From the NCBI RefSeq assembly GCF_014192715.1, contig NZ_JACHYH010000008.1, forward strand, positions 62,001-126,000: a stretch of 64,000 nt of DNA, in the 5' to 3' direction. Below, one piece after another: positions 44,309 through 54,309 of this stretch; the first letter of the stretch is position 1; every line of letters begins with the position of its first letter. A program made the translations under genes and the position numbers. Source of the stretch: Luteibacter sp. Sphag1AF. GTDB taxonomy: Bacteria > Pseudomonadota > Gammaproteobacteria > Xanthomonadales > Rhodanobacteraceae. Below the pieces are notes generated by a model. The model searched no databases and was not told where the DNA came from. It saw only the letters and a program-made list of their open reading frames with translations.

Positions 44309-45271
44309 TCAGGGCGGGGCCTCGAAATCCAGTACCGGTCCCACGGGAACGATGCGTGTGGGATTGATCTGTACATGACTCATGTAGTAATGCTTTTTGA
44401 TGTGCTCGAAGTTCACGGTATCGGCAATGCCCGGTGCCTGATACAGCGCACGCGTGTATGCCCATAAATTGGGATAGTCGATGATGCGGCGGACGTTGCA
44501 CTTGAAGTGCCCGTGATACACCACGTCAAAGCGCAGCAATGTGGTGAACAGGCGCCAGTCGGCTTCGGTCTGCTGGTCGCCACACAGGAAACGCTTGTCG
44601 GCCAGATGCATCTCCAGCCAGTCCAGGGTGTCAAACAGCGGTGCGATGGCTTCTTCGTACGCTTCCTGCGATGTGGCGAAGCCCGCCTTGTAAACGCCGT
44701 TGTTGAGCGTGTCGTAAATCCTTTCGTTGTATGTGTCGATCTCGCCACGCAGGGCGTCGGGATAGTAATCGCCACGTCGCGCGCCCACGGCGTCAAATGC
44801 GCTGTTGAACATGCGGATGATGTCCGCCGATTCATTGCTGACGATGGTGCGGCGCTGTTTGTCCCACAGCACAGGCACGCTCGCGCGCCCACTGGCGCCC
44901 GGGTCGGCCAGCGTATAAAGCTGGTGGATGGCCTGGACGCCGTTGACATCGTCCGGAATCACGCCGTCGGCGGGTGCGAATGTCCAGCCTTCGTCAGCCA
45001 TCAGCCAGTGAGTGACCGAGATGCCGACCATGTCTTCCAGGCCCTTCAGCGCGCGGAAGATGGTGGTGCGATGTGCCCATGGGCAGGCACGGGCGACATA
45101 CAGGTGGTAGCGGCCTGATTCGGCCTTGAACCCACCTTCGCCCGTGGGGCCGGGGGAGCCATCAGGGGTGATCCAGTGACGAAAGCGGCTGGTGTCCCGG
45201 ACGAAGCGGCCCGCCGTCTTGTCGGTGCCGTAGCCCTGTTGGGTCCACTTGCCTTCCACGAGCTGGCCCAT
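44309..45271 (-). CDS. yqjG: Glutathionyl-hydroquinone reductase (Xi-class GST)
   Basis: 320 aa. Reduces glutathionylated hydroquinones; a Cys, not a Ser/Tyr, is the catalytic residue, in VARACPWAHRT (about residues 58-68). The Xi-class N-terminal extension GRFVRDTSRFRHWITPDGS and C-terminal LRFDVVYHGHFKCNVRRI, HYYMSHVQINPTRIVPVGP are present. Length fits (about 320-330 aa). It is cytosolic and divergent from the chitinase gene. Confidence 0.93.
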   Translation of the reverse strand: MGQLVEGKWTQQGYGTDKTAGRFVRDTSRFRHWITPDGSPGPTGEGGFKAESGRYHLYVARACPWAHRTTIFRALKGLEDMVGISVTHWLMADEGWTFAPADGVIPDDVNGVQAIHQLYTLADPGASGRASVPVLWDKQRRTIVSNESADIIRMFNSAFDAVGARRGDYYPDALRGEIDTYNERIYDTLNNGVYKAGFATSQEAYEEAIAPLFDTLDWLEMHLADKRFLCGDQQTEADWRLFTTLLRFDVVYHGHFKCNVRRIIDYPNLWAYTRALYQAPGIADTVNFEHIKKHYYMSHVQINPTRIVPVGPVLDFEAPP

Positions 45272-45562
45272 GCGTCGTTCTCCGCGTCGATGTCATCCCG
45301 CTATCCATAGCTTATGGAGAGAGAAAGTTTTGTCACGTGGCTTCGCCATCACGTCGTGTGCTGGTGGGATGGAGAGGTGCCCGGGTGTTCTGTCTTTGGC
45401 ATTTCAATATTGGATTGCGCGGCAAATGCGTGTCGGTTTTTACCTGCGTCTGGCAGCGTAAATCCCCTACATCTTTTGCTGGGTTTTCAGATTAATCGCG
45501 TTCTATTTCCGGGACGGATGAGCACAATCCGGGGTGCCCTCATGGCAATACAGGATGATTAC
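45272..45562. promoter_or_regulatory. Divergent upstream region of the GST and chitinase genes
   Basis: About 290 bp with no gene. It is visibly AT-richer than the surroundings near 45399-45510, including CATTTCAATATTGG and TTTTCAGATTAATCG, which suit promoters and activator sites. An open frame runs through it from 45314 but has no signal peptide or family match until ATG 45563. No defined operator recognised. Confidence 0.4.
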
Positions 45563-47203
45563 ATGTTCAGGAAAACCCTTCTCGCGGCGACGATGGCCGC
45601 AGCCATCTTCGTCTCCACCTCGGCGATGTCCGCGACGGTGGTCGACTTTCAGCCGACCGTCGATTACGTCACCGGAAGCATCGTTCGCTTCAACGACGAA
45701 CTCTTCATCGCCAAGTGGTGGGTCGGGGCCAACACGTTGACGCCCGCGTCGGTGGATGAAGTGGCCAACGAATGGGATACGCCGTGGAAACGTTACGACG
45801 GTGAGGTGGAAGGTCCGGGCCCCGGTCCTGGTCCTGGCCCCGAGCCGGGTCCGGGTGACGGCCCGTACGACGCCACGCGCTTTTACGAAGCGGGCACCAA
45901 GGTCATCTTCGCTGACCAGCTCTACATCGCGAAGTGGTACGTCAATCCGGGTCAGAGCCCGGCCGATATTGACCCGGCCCTGCCGTGGAATTCGCCGTGG
46001 AAGCTCTACACGGGCGACGAGGGCCCGGTCGAGCCGCCGCTGCCCCCGCCGCCGCTGGATGCCGTGTTCCGTGGCTTGCCGGATCTGCGTGCCGAGGAAG
46101 CTCATATGCTCTCCACGGCCTCCATGCAGCAGATCATTCATTCGGTGCGGACGCTGGACAACGCGACCGTGGAGAAGGTGGTGCCCGGTGCGGCCGGCAA
46201 TCCGTCGAACGTGCGTCGCGTCGAAGGCATCCTGCCGGAGTCGGAGTTCGAGTTCCTGTTCCCGTATCGCGACCCGGCATACCGTTACACCGGCTTCCTG
46301 CAGGCCGTGGCGAAGTATCCGGCGTTCTGCGGCGATTACGACGACGGTCGCGATGCCGATGCCATCTGCCGCACGTCGCTGGCCACCATGTTCGCGCATT
46401 TCGGTCAGGAGACCGGCGGCCACGATGCGAACGACACCAAGGTGCCCGAATGGCGCCAGGCACTGGTGTGGGTCCGTGAAATGAATCTGTCCGAAGGCTT
46501 TACCGGTGGCTACGGCCTGTGCGACCCGGCGCTCTGGCAGGGCTTTGCGTTCCCGTGCGCCAAGCTTACGGAAGGTCCGGATGCGGGCAAGTTCAAGAAC
46601 TACTTCGGCCGCGGCGCGAAGCAGCTTTCTTACAACTACAACTACGGCCCGTTCTCGCAGTCGGTGTATGGCAACAAGCACACGCTGCTGCAGTCGCCGG
46701 AGCTGGTGGCTGACACGTGGCTGAACTTTGCCAGCGCGGTGTTCTTCTTTGTGTATCCGCAGCCGCCCAAGCCCTCGATGCTCCACGTGATTGACGGCAC
46801 CTGGGTACCGAACGAGGCCGACAAGGCAGATAACCGCCTGAAGGGTTTCGGCACCACCACGCTCATCATCAACGGTGGTGTGGAATGCGGCGGCAGCAAA
46901 GAGAACGCGCAGTCGCTCAATCGCATGCGCTATCACGGCGACATGGCCAACCATCTGAAGGCTACGATTCCTGCTGGCGAGCCGCAGGGCTGCGCGGGCA
47001 TGAAGGAGTTCACGGAGGCAAGTTCCGCGGCCACCAAGCTGTACTGGGTCACGGACTATTCGTGGGTGGAAGGTGCTGTCGGCGGCCTGTCGTACAAGTG
47101 CCAGCTCACCGCTGAGCAGACGCCGTTCAGTGCGCTGGTTGAGCACGATTACGAGAAGTGTGTGCAGCACTACTTCCCGAACGTGACGACCTCGCCGCTG
47201 TAA
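45563..47203 (+). CDS. Secreted GH19 chitinase with two N-terminal chitin-binding-like modules
   Basis: 546 aa from ATG 45563 with CAGGA upstream. The signal peptide (residues 1-24, cut after SAMSA) is followed by two related about 45-residue modules (about 32-79 and 105-150), each with an FIAKWW/YIAKWY core and a terminal PWK motif, like CBM5/12. A GPGPGPGPGPEPGPGDGP linker joins them and a Pro-rich linker precedes the catalytic domain (about 165-546). GH19 features are the catalytic Glu283 in AHFGQETGGHD and YFGRGAKQLSYNYNYG (347-362). Several Cys pairs suit export. It hydrolyses chitin, as in antifungal or insect-associated lifestyles. An ATG at 45542 is also in frame. Confidence 0.92.
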   Translation: MFRKTLLAATMAAAIFVSTSAMSATVVDFQPTVDYVTGSIVRFNDELFIAKWWVGANTLTPASVDEVANEWDTPWKRYDGEVEGPGPGPGPGPEPGPGDGPYDATRFYEAGTKVIFADQLYIAKWYVNPGQSPADIDPALPWNSPWKLYTGDEGPVEPPLPPPPLDAVFRGLPDLRAEEAHMLSTASMQQIIHSVRTLDNATVEKVVPGAAGNPSNVRRVEGILPESEFEFLFPYRDPAYRYTGFLQAVAKYPAFCGDYDDGRDADAICRTSLATMFAHFGQETGGHDANDTKVPEWRQALVWVREMNLSEGFTGGYGLCDPALWQGFAFPCAKLTEGPDAGKFKNYFGRGAKQLSYNYNYGPFSQSVYGNKHTLLQSPELVADTWLNFASAVFFFVYPQPPKPSMLHVIDGTWVPNEADKADNRLKGFGTTTLIINGGVECGGSKENAQSLNRMRYHGDMANHLKATIPAGEPQGCAGMKEFTEASSAATKLYWVTDYSWVEGAVGGLSYKCQLTAEQTPFSALVEHDYEKCVQHYFPNVTTSPL

Positions 47204-47212
47204 CCGCGAGAG

Positions 47213-47242
47213 GGAAGGCCGCGGCAGTTGCCGCGGCCTTCC
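47213..47242 (+). terminator. Hairpin after the chitinase gene
   Basis: GGAAGGCCGCGGC-AGTT-GCCGCGGCCTTCC, a perfect 13-bp stem, 9 bp after the stop. It is very stable but without a T-run. Confidence 0.6.
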
Positions 47243-47316
47243 ATGCCCTATGGCAGGTGACAGGAGGTGCGGTCCCGTTATATTGGCCGTCTATATCCCG
47301 TTACGTGTTGCCTCCC

Positions 47317-49281
47317 ATGACCCATGTTTCCCGCCGCCTCACGGCTGCACTGGTGCTTGCCTCCCTGGCCGGCAGCGCTTTCGCAGGTTCATACGATCCG
47401 CGCGAGACCTTCGCCCCCTTTACCTATCCGCAGCAGGCCACGGCGTACCGCTCCGGCAGCGGCATGCCCGGTCCCCTGTTCTGGCAGAACCGCGCCGATT
47501 ACGAACTGACCGCCCAGCTTGATCCGGTGAAAAACCAGCTGACTGGCAAGGCCGTCATTCACTACACGAACAACAGCCCCGACGCGCTGGACGTGCTCTG
47601 GTTGCAGGTGGAACAGAACCGCTACCGCGAGGACGCGCGTGGCAACTTCACCTCCGGACGCACACCGAAGCAGCACACCGACGGCTATCGCATTGCCTCG
47701 GTCAAGGTGCAGCAGGGCGGCAAGCTGGTCGATGCCACGTATGTGGTAGCCGACACGCGCATGCAGGTACGGTTGCCCGCAGCCGTGGCGGCCCATGGTG
47801 GCAAGGTATCGGTCACCATCGAATATGCCTACGACTTGCCCGGGGACTTCGGCGGCCGCACGGGCTTCGCAGGTTCAAAGAACGGCAACATCTACGAGAT
47901 GGCCCAGTGGTATCCGCGCCTGTGCGTGTACGACGACCTGCGTGGCTGGGACACCGCCCCGTTCCTCAACAGCGAGTTCTATCTGGAATACGGTGACTTC
48001 GATTATTCGATCACCGTTCCCTCGGACATGATCGTGGCCGGCTCCGGAGAGCTGGTGAATCCCGAGGACGTGCTGACGGCAACCCAGCGCGAGCGACTGG
48101 CGAAGGCACGCAACAGCGACGCCACGGTGATGATCCGTACGCCCGCCGAAGTGACGGACCCGGCCAGTCGTCCGAAGAAGGGCGGCACGCTCACCTGGCA
48201 TTTCCGCATGAAAAACACGCGCGATGTCGCCTTCGGCGCATCCACGGCATACGTATGGGACGCCGCGCGCATCAATCTGCCTGAAGGCAAAAGCGCGCTG
48301 GCCATGTCGGTATATCCGGTGGAAAGCGTGGGCAATCAATCGTGGGGCCGTTCCACCGAATATCTGAAAGCATCCGTCGAGCATTTCTCCACCAAGTGGT
48401 ATCCGTATCCGTACCCGGTGGCGATCAACGAAGGTGGCTCGGCAGCCAGTGGCATGGAATACCCGGGCATCGTCTTTGATCCGGCCGAGGCCAATCCGAA
48501 AGAGCTGCACATGGTCACGGCGCACGAGATCGGCCACACATGGTTCCCGATGATCGTGGGTACGGACGAGCGCCGTAACGCCTGGATGGATGAGGGCTTC
48601 AACACGTTCATCGACGTGTATGAGGCGGATGCGTTCCACGGTGGCGAATTTGCACCCAAGCGCGATGGCGAGTACGCGCCCAAGGGGGGCAACCCGGTGG
48701 ATGAAATCCTGCCCTTGCTGGCTGATGCGGATGCGCCGCCGCTGCTGATGGGTGCGGACATGGTCAAGGAGAAGTACCGCCATCCGGCCACGTACTTCAA
48801 ATCGGCACTGGGTCTGGTGCTGCTGCGCGAGCAGATCATCGGGCCGGAGCGTTTCGACCCTGCCTTCCGCAAATACATCGCCACGTGGGCGTACAAGCAT
48901 CCTTCGCCCTCGGACTTCTTCCGCCTGATGGAGAGTGAGGCGGGTGAGGATCTGTCGTGGTTCTGGCGTGGCTGGTATCAGAACAACTGGCAGCTGGACC
49001 TGGCGGTCACGCATGTGGCGTATGTGGACGGCGATTTTCAGAAGGGCACGCAGGTGACCATCGAAAACCTGGACAAGCTGGTCATGCCTTCGACGCTGCG
49101 GGTGACTTACGCCGACGGAGGGGTTACCAATGTGCGCGTGCCTGTGGAAACCTGGCAGCAGCACACTTCCTTTGTGGTGACCGTGCCGGGTACGCGGCGG
49201 GTGACTTCGGTGACCATTGATCCGGATCATGTGCTGCCGGATCGCAACCGGGCGAACAATACGGTGGCGGGTCCTCAGTAG
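47317..49281 (+). CDS. Secreted M1 family metallopeptidase
   Basis: 654 aa from ATG 47317; the frame is open into the chitinase terminator region but only this start gives a signal peptide (about 1-24, SAFAG). Zinc motif HEIGHTWFP with the second Glu in NAWMDEGFNTF follows M1 (gluzincin) spacing. The GXMEN-like substrate motif reads GGSAASGMEYPGI (about 370). It is an aminopeptidase-like enzyme in the periplasm or outside. The C-terminal 90 residues look like a beta-sandwich. Substrate is unknown. Confidence 0.93.
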   Translation: MTHVSRRLTAALVLASLAGSAFAGSYDPRETFAPFTYPQQATAYRSGSGMPGPLFWQNRADYELTAQLDPVKNQLTGKAVIHYTNNSPDALDVLWLQVEQNRYREDARGNFTSGRTPKQHTDGYRIASVKVQQGGKLVDATYVVADTRMQVRLPAAVAAHGGKVSVTIEYAYDLPGDFGGRTGFAGSKNGNIYEMAQWYPRLCVYDDLRGWDTAPFLNSEFYLEYGDFDYSITVPSDMIVAGSGELVNPEDVLTATQRERLAKARNSDATVMIRTPAEVTDPASRPKKGGTLTWHFRMKNTRDVAFGASTAYVWDAARINLPEGKSALAMSVYPVESVGNQSWGRSTEYLKASVEHFSTKWYPYPYPVAINEGGSAASGMEYPGIVFDPAEANPKELHMVTAHEIGHTWFPMIVGTDERRNAWMDEGFNTFIDVYEADAFHGGEFAPKRDGEYAPKGGNPVDEILPLLADADAPPLLMGADMVKEKYRHPATYFKSALGLVLLREQIIGPERFDPAFRKYIATWAYKHPSPSDFFRLMESEAGEDLSWFWRGWYQNNWQLDLAVTHVAYVDGDFQKGTQVTIENLDKLVMPSTLRVTYADGGVTNVRVPVETWQQHTSFVVTVPGTRRVTSVTIDPDHVLPDRNRANNTVAGPQ

Positions 49282-49320
49282 CCCCCGCTGGCAGCGGGCA
49301 AACTCGCTCCCATAGCCGAG

Positions 49321-49348
49321 GTGGAATCGCAGATTTCTGCGATTCCAC
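49321..49348. repeat. Perfect 28-bp palindrome between M1 peptidase and Pr6Pr genes
   Basis: GTGGAATCGCAGA-TT-TCTGCGATTCCAC. A 13-bp stem with a 2-nt loop, or a DNA-level operator. It lies 39 bp after the peptidase stop; just before it (about 49279-49315) is a REP-like CCCGCTGGCAGCGGG stretch and CTCGCTCCCATAG. Confidence 0.6.
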
Positions 49349-49390
49349 CGGGCGATTGGCGGCGTCACGGTCGTTGCGTACTATGCGCGA

Positions 49391-50050
49391 ATGAATACCA
49401 CCTCGCCCGTCATTACCCGCAGCACCGGCGCTTCGACAGCTGTCGCCCTCGTGATCGCGGCGGTGGCGTGGTTTGCGGTGGGTCTTCAGTACTGGCTGAT
49501 GCTCTGGCGGGGCGACAGCCTCAACGAGACAGTGCGCTTCGCCAGTTATTTCACGATCATCAGCAACATCATCGTGGCGCTGGTTTGCACCTTCGTCACC
49601 ACGGGGGGCAATGCGTCTTTCATGGCATGGTGGCGGCGACCCCGCGTGATGGCGGCGACCGCGGTTTACATCCTTGTGACCGGCCTGGTTTACGCCGCGC
49701 TCCTGCAACGCCTGTACCACCCGCAGGGGCCGCAGCTCTGGGCGGACATGGCGTTGCACAAGGTGGTGCCCGTGGCATATCTGCTGTGGTGGGCCTTTCT
49801 TACCCCGCACGGCGCGCTGCGCTGGCGCGATGCGTTTGCCTGGCTGGTGCTCCCGGCGGTCTACCTGGGCTGGACGCTGGCGCACGGCGCCTTGTCCGGT
49901 TTCTATCCCTATCCATTCATCAATGTGGCGCAGCTGGGCTATCCCCATGCGTTGCTGAATGCGCTCGGCGTGGGCGTGCTGTTCTACACGCTGGGTCTCA
50001 TGCTCGTGCTGGTGGATCGCCTCCTCGGCACAAAAAACACTGCGATTTGA
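49391..50050 (+). CDS. Pr6Pr family membrane protein
   Basis: 219 aa with six predicted transmembrane segments (about 17-38, 50-70, 83-103, 118-138, 147-165 and 185-208). It matches the Pr6Pr (FAR-17a/AIG1-like) family, whose motifs RFASYFTIISNIIVALV and HKVVPVAYLLWWAFL are seen here. Eukaryotic relatives hydrolyse branched fatty acid esters of hydroxy fatty acids; the conserved Thr/His is compatible (T55-type and His123-type), but bacterial function is unproven. It stands alone between hairpins. Confidence 0.82.
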   Translation: MNTTSPVITRSTGASTAVALVIAAVAWFAVGLQYWLMLWRGDSLNETVRFASYFTIISNIIVALVCTFVTTGGNASFMAWWRRPRVMAATAVYILVTGLVYAALLQRLYHPQGPQLWADMALHKVVPVAYLLWWAFLTPHGALRWRDAFAWLVLPAVYLGWTLAHGALSGFYPYPFINVAQLGYPHALLNALGVGVLFYTLGLMLVLVDRLLGTKNTAI

Positions 50051-50208
50051 CCGCTGGTTCACGGTAGCGCTGCCATAACCTGAAGGTCGCTCACGGCGAC
50101 GCTCTCCCAGCGCTCACCACGTTAGTGCACTTCTTGCACAGTGGTCTTTCCGTCACCCGCAGGCGGCGAAGCCGTTCAGGCGCGCCGCGAGCAGACCGAG
50201 GTTTCCCG

Positions 50209-52398
50209 ATGAGCAAGGCACCCCCCAAGGCACCCGCTTCCGGCGCACGCAAGACAGCACGCGCACCCGTCGACCCCAAGCTTCAGGATATGGAACGCAA
50301 CACCGCCGATGCGTCCGGTCAGTTCATGACCACCGATCAGGGCACGCGCATCAATGATGACCAGAACTCCCTGAAAGCAGGTGATCGTGGAGCGACGTTG
50401 CTGGAGGATTTCATCCTCCGCGAGAAGATCACCCATTTCGATCACGAGCGCATTCCGGAGCGGATCGTGCATGCACGCGGTGCGGGCGCGCATGGCTACT
50501 TCGAGGTGTACGAGTCGATGGCGCCTGTCACCCGTGCGGCCTTTCTGCAAGACCCCGGAAAGCGCACCCCTGTCTTTGTGCGCTTCTCTACCGTGGCCGG
50601 GTTTCGCGGCTCCACGGACCTCGCCCGCGATGTGCGCGGTTTCTCTGTGAAGTTCTATACCGAAGAAGGCAATTACGACCTGGTTGGCAACAACATTCCC
50701 GTCTTCTTCATCCAGGACGCCATCAAGTTTCCCGACCTGATTCACGCAGTAAAGCCCGAGCCGCACAATGAGATTCCCCAGGCGGCATCCGCCCATGACA
50801 CCTTCTGGGATTTTGTGTCGCTGATGCCTGAGTCGATGCACATGATTATGTGGGCGATGTCTGATCGTGCCATCCCGCGCAGTTACCGGATGATGGAAGG
50901 CTTTGGTGTTCATACGTTCCGTTTCGTGAACGCGAAGGGCAAGGCCAGCTTCGTGAAGTTCCACTGGAAGCCGAAGCTTGGCGTGCATTCCGTGGCATGG
51001 GATGAAGCACTGAAAATCTCGGGCAATGATCCGGACTTCCATCGCCGCGACCTCTTCGACGCCATCGACCATGGCGATTTCCCCGAATGGGAGTTCGGCG
51101 TGCAGATCATTCCGGAAGGTGACGAGCACAAGTTCGACTTCGACCTTCTGGACCCGACCAAGCTCATTCCGGAAGAGCAGGTTCCCGTGCAGCGCATCGG
51201 CCGGATGGTGCTCAACCGCAACCCCGACAACTACTTTGCCGAGACCGAGCAGGTGGCATTTCATCCGGGGCACGTGGTGCCGGGCATCGACTTCAGCAAT
51301 GACCCGCTGCTACAGGGGCGACTGTTCTCGTATACGGATACCCAGCTGTCCCGTCTCGGCAGTCCGAATTTTCATGAAATCCCCATCAACCGCCCCATCG
51401 CTCCGGTGCATAACCATCAGCGCGATGCGCATATGCGGCAGACGGTCGACAAGGGGCGGGTTGCGTATGAGCCGAACACGCTGGGCGGCGGATGCCCGAT
51501 GCAGGCCACGTTCAAGGACGCGGGCTTCGTGAGCTATGCCGAGCGCATTGACGCGAAGAAGGTGCGGGCGCGCAGCCCGTCGTTCTTCGATCACTTCACC
51601 CAGGCACGGATGTTCCTGCACAGCCAGTCCACGCCGGAGTACAACCACATCGTCAGCGCGCTGCGGTTCGAACTGGGCAAGGTGGCGACGCCGGCCATCC
51701 GGCAGCGCATGCTTTTCATGTTGGCTCAGGTAGACAGGGAGCTTGCCGCCGCGGTGGGCGTGGGGCTGGGGATGGCGGTTCCGAAGAAGATCGAGGGGCT
51801 GCTTAATCAGAGCATTCCTGCCGACGGCGACCCGAAGCGCTTTCAACCCACGCCAGCCCGTGATGTGCCGCCGTCCCCGGCGCTGAGCATGGCCAACACG
51901 CCCAAAGACAGCATTGAAACCCGGCAGATTGCCTTCCTGATTGCCGATGGTTTCGACAGTTCCGACATCGCCACCGTGCGCAAGGCCCTGTTGGCTGGCG
52001 GGGCACAGGTGAAATTCGTGGCACCACACCTCGGGCAGGTGGCCGGCTCGCAAGACCCAGTCGAAGCGGACTTCAGCTTCCTTACCTGCAACAGCGTGCT
52101 TTTTGACGCCATTTACATTCCGGGCGGCCGCAAGAGCGTGGATGCGCTGAAGAAAATTCCGGACGTCGGGGTGTTTGTGACCGACGCGTGGCGCCACTGC
52201 AAGGCCATCGGCGCGAGTGGCGAGGCGGACGAGCTGCTGGTCGGTCTGCCGCATGGTGCTGGCACGAAGGGCAAGGACCCGGTGAACGACCGGTATGGCG
52301 TGGTGCGCGCGCAAGGCAAGGCTACGACGGCGTTTGCTGCGGCGCTGGTGCAGTCGATTGCGCAGCACCGTCACTGGGAGCGCGAAACACTGGCGTAA
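50209..52398 (+). CDS. katE: Large-subunit catalase HPII type
   Basis: 729 aa from ATG 50209. Dismutates hydrogen peroxide. The catalytic His is in [18 protein letters not shown] (about 115-132), the Asn in [16 protein letters not shown], and the proximal Tyr region is [24 protein letters not shown]. After about residue 560 comes the class I glutamine-amidotransferase-like domain of large catalases ([22 protein letters not shown]). The length matches HPII (753) rather than small catalases (about 480). Likely stationary-phase expression is by analogy. About 160 bp upstream hold no gene; TGCACTTCTTGCACAG is a short inverted repeat there. Confidence 0.96.
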   Translation: MSKAPPKAPASGARKTARAPVDPKLQDMERNTADASGQFMTTDQGTRINDDQNSLKAGDRGATLLEDFILREKITHFDHERIPERIVHARGAGAHGYFEVYESMAPVTRAAFLQDPGKRTPVFVRFSTVAGFRGSTDLARDVRGFSVKFYTEEGNYDLVGNNIPVFFIQDAIKFPDLIHAVKPEPHNEIPQAASAHDTFWDFVSLMPESMHMIMWAMSDRAIPRSYRMMEGFGVHTFRFVNAKGKASFVKFHWKPKLGVHSVAWDEALKISGNDPDFHRRDLFDAIDHGDFPEWEFGVQIIPEGDEHKFDFDLLDPTKLIPEEQVPVQRIGRMVLNRNPDNYFAETEQVAFHPGHVVPGIDFSNDPLLQGRLFSYTDTQLSRLGSPNFHEIPINRPIAPVHNHQRDAHMRQTVDKGRVAYEPNTLGGGCPMQATFKDAGFVSYAERIDAKKVRARSPSFFDHFTQARMFLHSQSTPEYNHIVSALRFELGKVATPAIRQRMLFMLAQVDRELAAAVGVGLGMAVPKKIEGLLNQSIPADGDPKRFQPTPARDVPPSPALSMANTPKDSIETRQIAFLIADGFDSSDIATVRKALLAGGAQVKFVAPHLGQVAGSQDPVEADFSFLTCNSVLFDAIYIPGGRKSVDALKKIPDVGVFVTDAWRHCKAIGASGEADELLVGLPHGAGTKGKDPVNDRYGVVRAQGKATTAFAAALVQSIAQHRHWERETLA

Positions 52399-52443
52399 AC
52401 CTGCGGACACGCGCATCACGGACGGGTGTCCTAGAATGGCGGC

Positions 52444-54276
52444 ATGATCTTTCGCCGCTTTGAATCTCTTATCGACATCTTCAAGGAGGCGCCCGACAAG
52501 GCGCCTCCTTCGGGTGTTCTGCGTTTTTACGCCTACTACGTGCGCCAGGTCTGGCGGGTTTTCGCCGCTGCCCTGGTCGTTGGCCTGATCGTCGCCCTGA
52601 TTGAAGTGGCGATGTTCGACTTCCTTGGCCGTCTGGTCGACATGGCCCAGAAGACGCCTGCCGCCACCTTCTTTGAAGTGCACTGGCGCGAACTGGCGTG
52701 GATGGGCCTGGTGACGGTGGTCATGCGGCCGATCTTCATCGGGCTGCACGATCTGCTGGTCAACCAGACCCTCACGCCCGGCATGACCACGATGATGCGC
52801 TGGCAGCATCATCGCTACGTGCTGAAGCAGAGCCTGGCGTTTTTCCAGAACGACTTTGCCGGTCGCATCGCCAATCGCATTCTGCAAACGGCTTCGTCGC
52901 TGCGACAGTCCACCGTGCAGATGGTGGATGCGCTGTGGTACGTCACCGTTTATGCGGGCACCGCCATTTACCTGTTTGCACGCGCGGACGTGCTTCTGGC
53001 CTTGCCGCTGGTGGCATGGATCGCCATTTACATCGGCATGCTGGTGTACTTCGTGCCGCGGGTGAAGCAGCGGTCGTGGCTGGCATCGGAGTCGCGCTCC
53101 AAACTGATGGGGCGCATTGTCGATGGCTACAGCAACATCATGACGCTGAAGCTTTTCGCGCACACCCATCGCGAAGAGGCCTATGCGCGCGAAGCGATGG
53201 CCGAGCAGACCGAGAAAGTGCGTTCGTCCTCGCGCATGGTCACCTCGATGGATGTCTCCATCACCACGCTCAACGGGTTCCTCATCGGCGGCACCAGCCT
53301 GCTGGCGCTGTGGCTGTGGTCACGCGGCTCTGTTTCCACCGGGCAGGTGGCGCTGGCCGTGGGTCTGGTGATTCGCATCAACAACATGTCCGGCTGGATC
53401 ATGTGGGTGGTCAACGGCATTTTTGAAGACGTGGGTACGGTGCAGGACGGCATCACGACCATTGCCCAGCCGCGCGCCGTGGTGGATAGGCCTGACGCCG
53501 TGCCGCTGGTGGTCCGCCGTGGCGAAGTGCGCTTTGACGATATTCACTTCCATTACGGAAAGGCCGGCGGCGTGATCGGTGGCCTGGACCTGATCGTGCG
53601 TCCCGGTGAGAAAATCGGCCTGGTCGGCCCGTCAGGCGCGGGCAAGTCCACCCTGGTGAACATTCTTCTTCGCCTGTATGACCTGGAAGATGGGCGCATC
53701 ATGATTGATGGCCAGGACATCGCGAAGGTCACGCAGGAGTCGTTGCGCTCTCAGATTGGCGTGGTCACTCAGGACACCTCGCTGCTGCACCGGTCCATTC
53801 GCGACAATCTGCTGTATGGGCGTCCGGACGCCACCGATGCGCAGATACGCGACGCGGTGCAGAAGGCGCGGGCCGACGAGTTCATCCCGATGCTGACGGA
53901 CGGCGAGGGACGCACCGGCTTCGATGCTCATGCGGGCGAGCGGGGCGTGAAGTTGAGTGGCGGTCAGCGCCAGCGCATCGCCATCGCGCGCGTGCTGTTG
54001 AAAGACGCGCCCATCCTCATCATGGATGAGGCCACCTCGGCACTGGATTCGGAGGCCGAGGCCGCCATCCAGGAAAGTCTGGAAACCCTGATGCAGGGCA
54101 AGACGGTGATTGCCATCGCGCATCGCCTTTCCACCATCGCGCGCATGGATCGCCTGGTGGTGATGGAGCACGGCGCCATCGTGGAGACCGGCACGCATGC
54201 GGAGCTGATCGCTCACGGCGGTCTCTATGCGCGCCTGTGGCAGCACCAGACGGGCGGGTTTGTCGGCGTGGATTGA
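52444..54276 (+). CDS. ABC exporter, fused permease-ATPase
   Basis: 610 aa with an N-terminal six-helix ABC transmembrane domain (about 30-330) and a C-terminal nucleotide-binding domain. Walker A GPSGAGKSTL, Q-loop VVTQDTSLLHRSI, signature KLSGGQRQRIAIARVLL, Walker B ILIMDEATSALD and the H-loop AHRLSTI are intact. It functions as a homodimer in the inner membrane. The arrangement is that of MsbA/HlyB-like exporters (LipA-core or drug export); the substrate cannot be told, and no HlyD-type partner is adjacent. Confidence 0.93.
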   Translation: MIFRRFESLIDIFKEAPDKAPPSGVLRFYAYYVRQVWRVFAAALVVGLIVALIEVAMFDFLGRLVDMAQKTPAATFFEVHWRELAWMGLVTVVMRPIFIGLHDLLVNQTLTPGMTTMMRWQHHRYVLKQSLAFFQNDFAGRIANRILQTASSLRQSTVQMVDALWYVTVYAGTAIYLFARADVLLALPLVAWIAIYIGMLVYFVPRVKQRSWLASESRSKLMGRIVDGYSNIMTLKLFAHTHREEAYAREAMAEQTEKVRSSSRMVTSMDVSITTLNGFLIGGTSLLALWLWSRGSVSTGQVALAVGLVIRINNMSGWIMWVVNGIFEDVGTVQDGITTIAQPRAVVDRPDAVPLVVRRGEVRFDDIHFHYGKAGGVIGGLDLIVRPGEKIGLVGPSGAGKSTLVNILLRLYDLEDGRIMIDGQDIAKVTQESLRSQIGVVTQDTSLLHRSIRDNLLYGRPDATDAQIRDAVQKARADEFIPMLTDGEGRTGFDAHAGERGVKLSGGQRQRIAIARVLLKDAPILIMDEATSALDSEAEAAIQESLETLMQGKTVIAIAHRLSTIARMDRLVVMEHGAIVETGTHAELIAHGGLYARLWQHQTGGFVGVD

Positions 54277-54284
54277 TAGCGCCC

Positions 54285-54309
54285 GGAGCCGCGCTAGTTG
54301 CGCGGCTCC
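54285..54309. terminator. Hairpin between convergent ABC and LysR genes
   Basis: GGAGCCGCGC-TAGTT-GCGCGGCTCC, a perfect 10-bp stem overlapping the LysR stop codon. There is no T-run on either side. Confidence 0.5.

Noticed and set aside
45820-45860. Short G/C-rich repeat resembling a microsatellite
   Set aside because: It encodes the Pro-Gly linker of the chitinase; explained by protein sequence.
45503-47170. 555-codon frame opposite the chitinase gene
   Set aside because: Shadow; the chitinase frame has signal peptide, modules and catalytic motifs.
51310-53169. 619-codon frame opposite katE and the ABC gene
   Set aside because: Crosses a gene boundary in antisense and lacks features.
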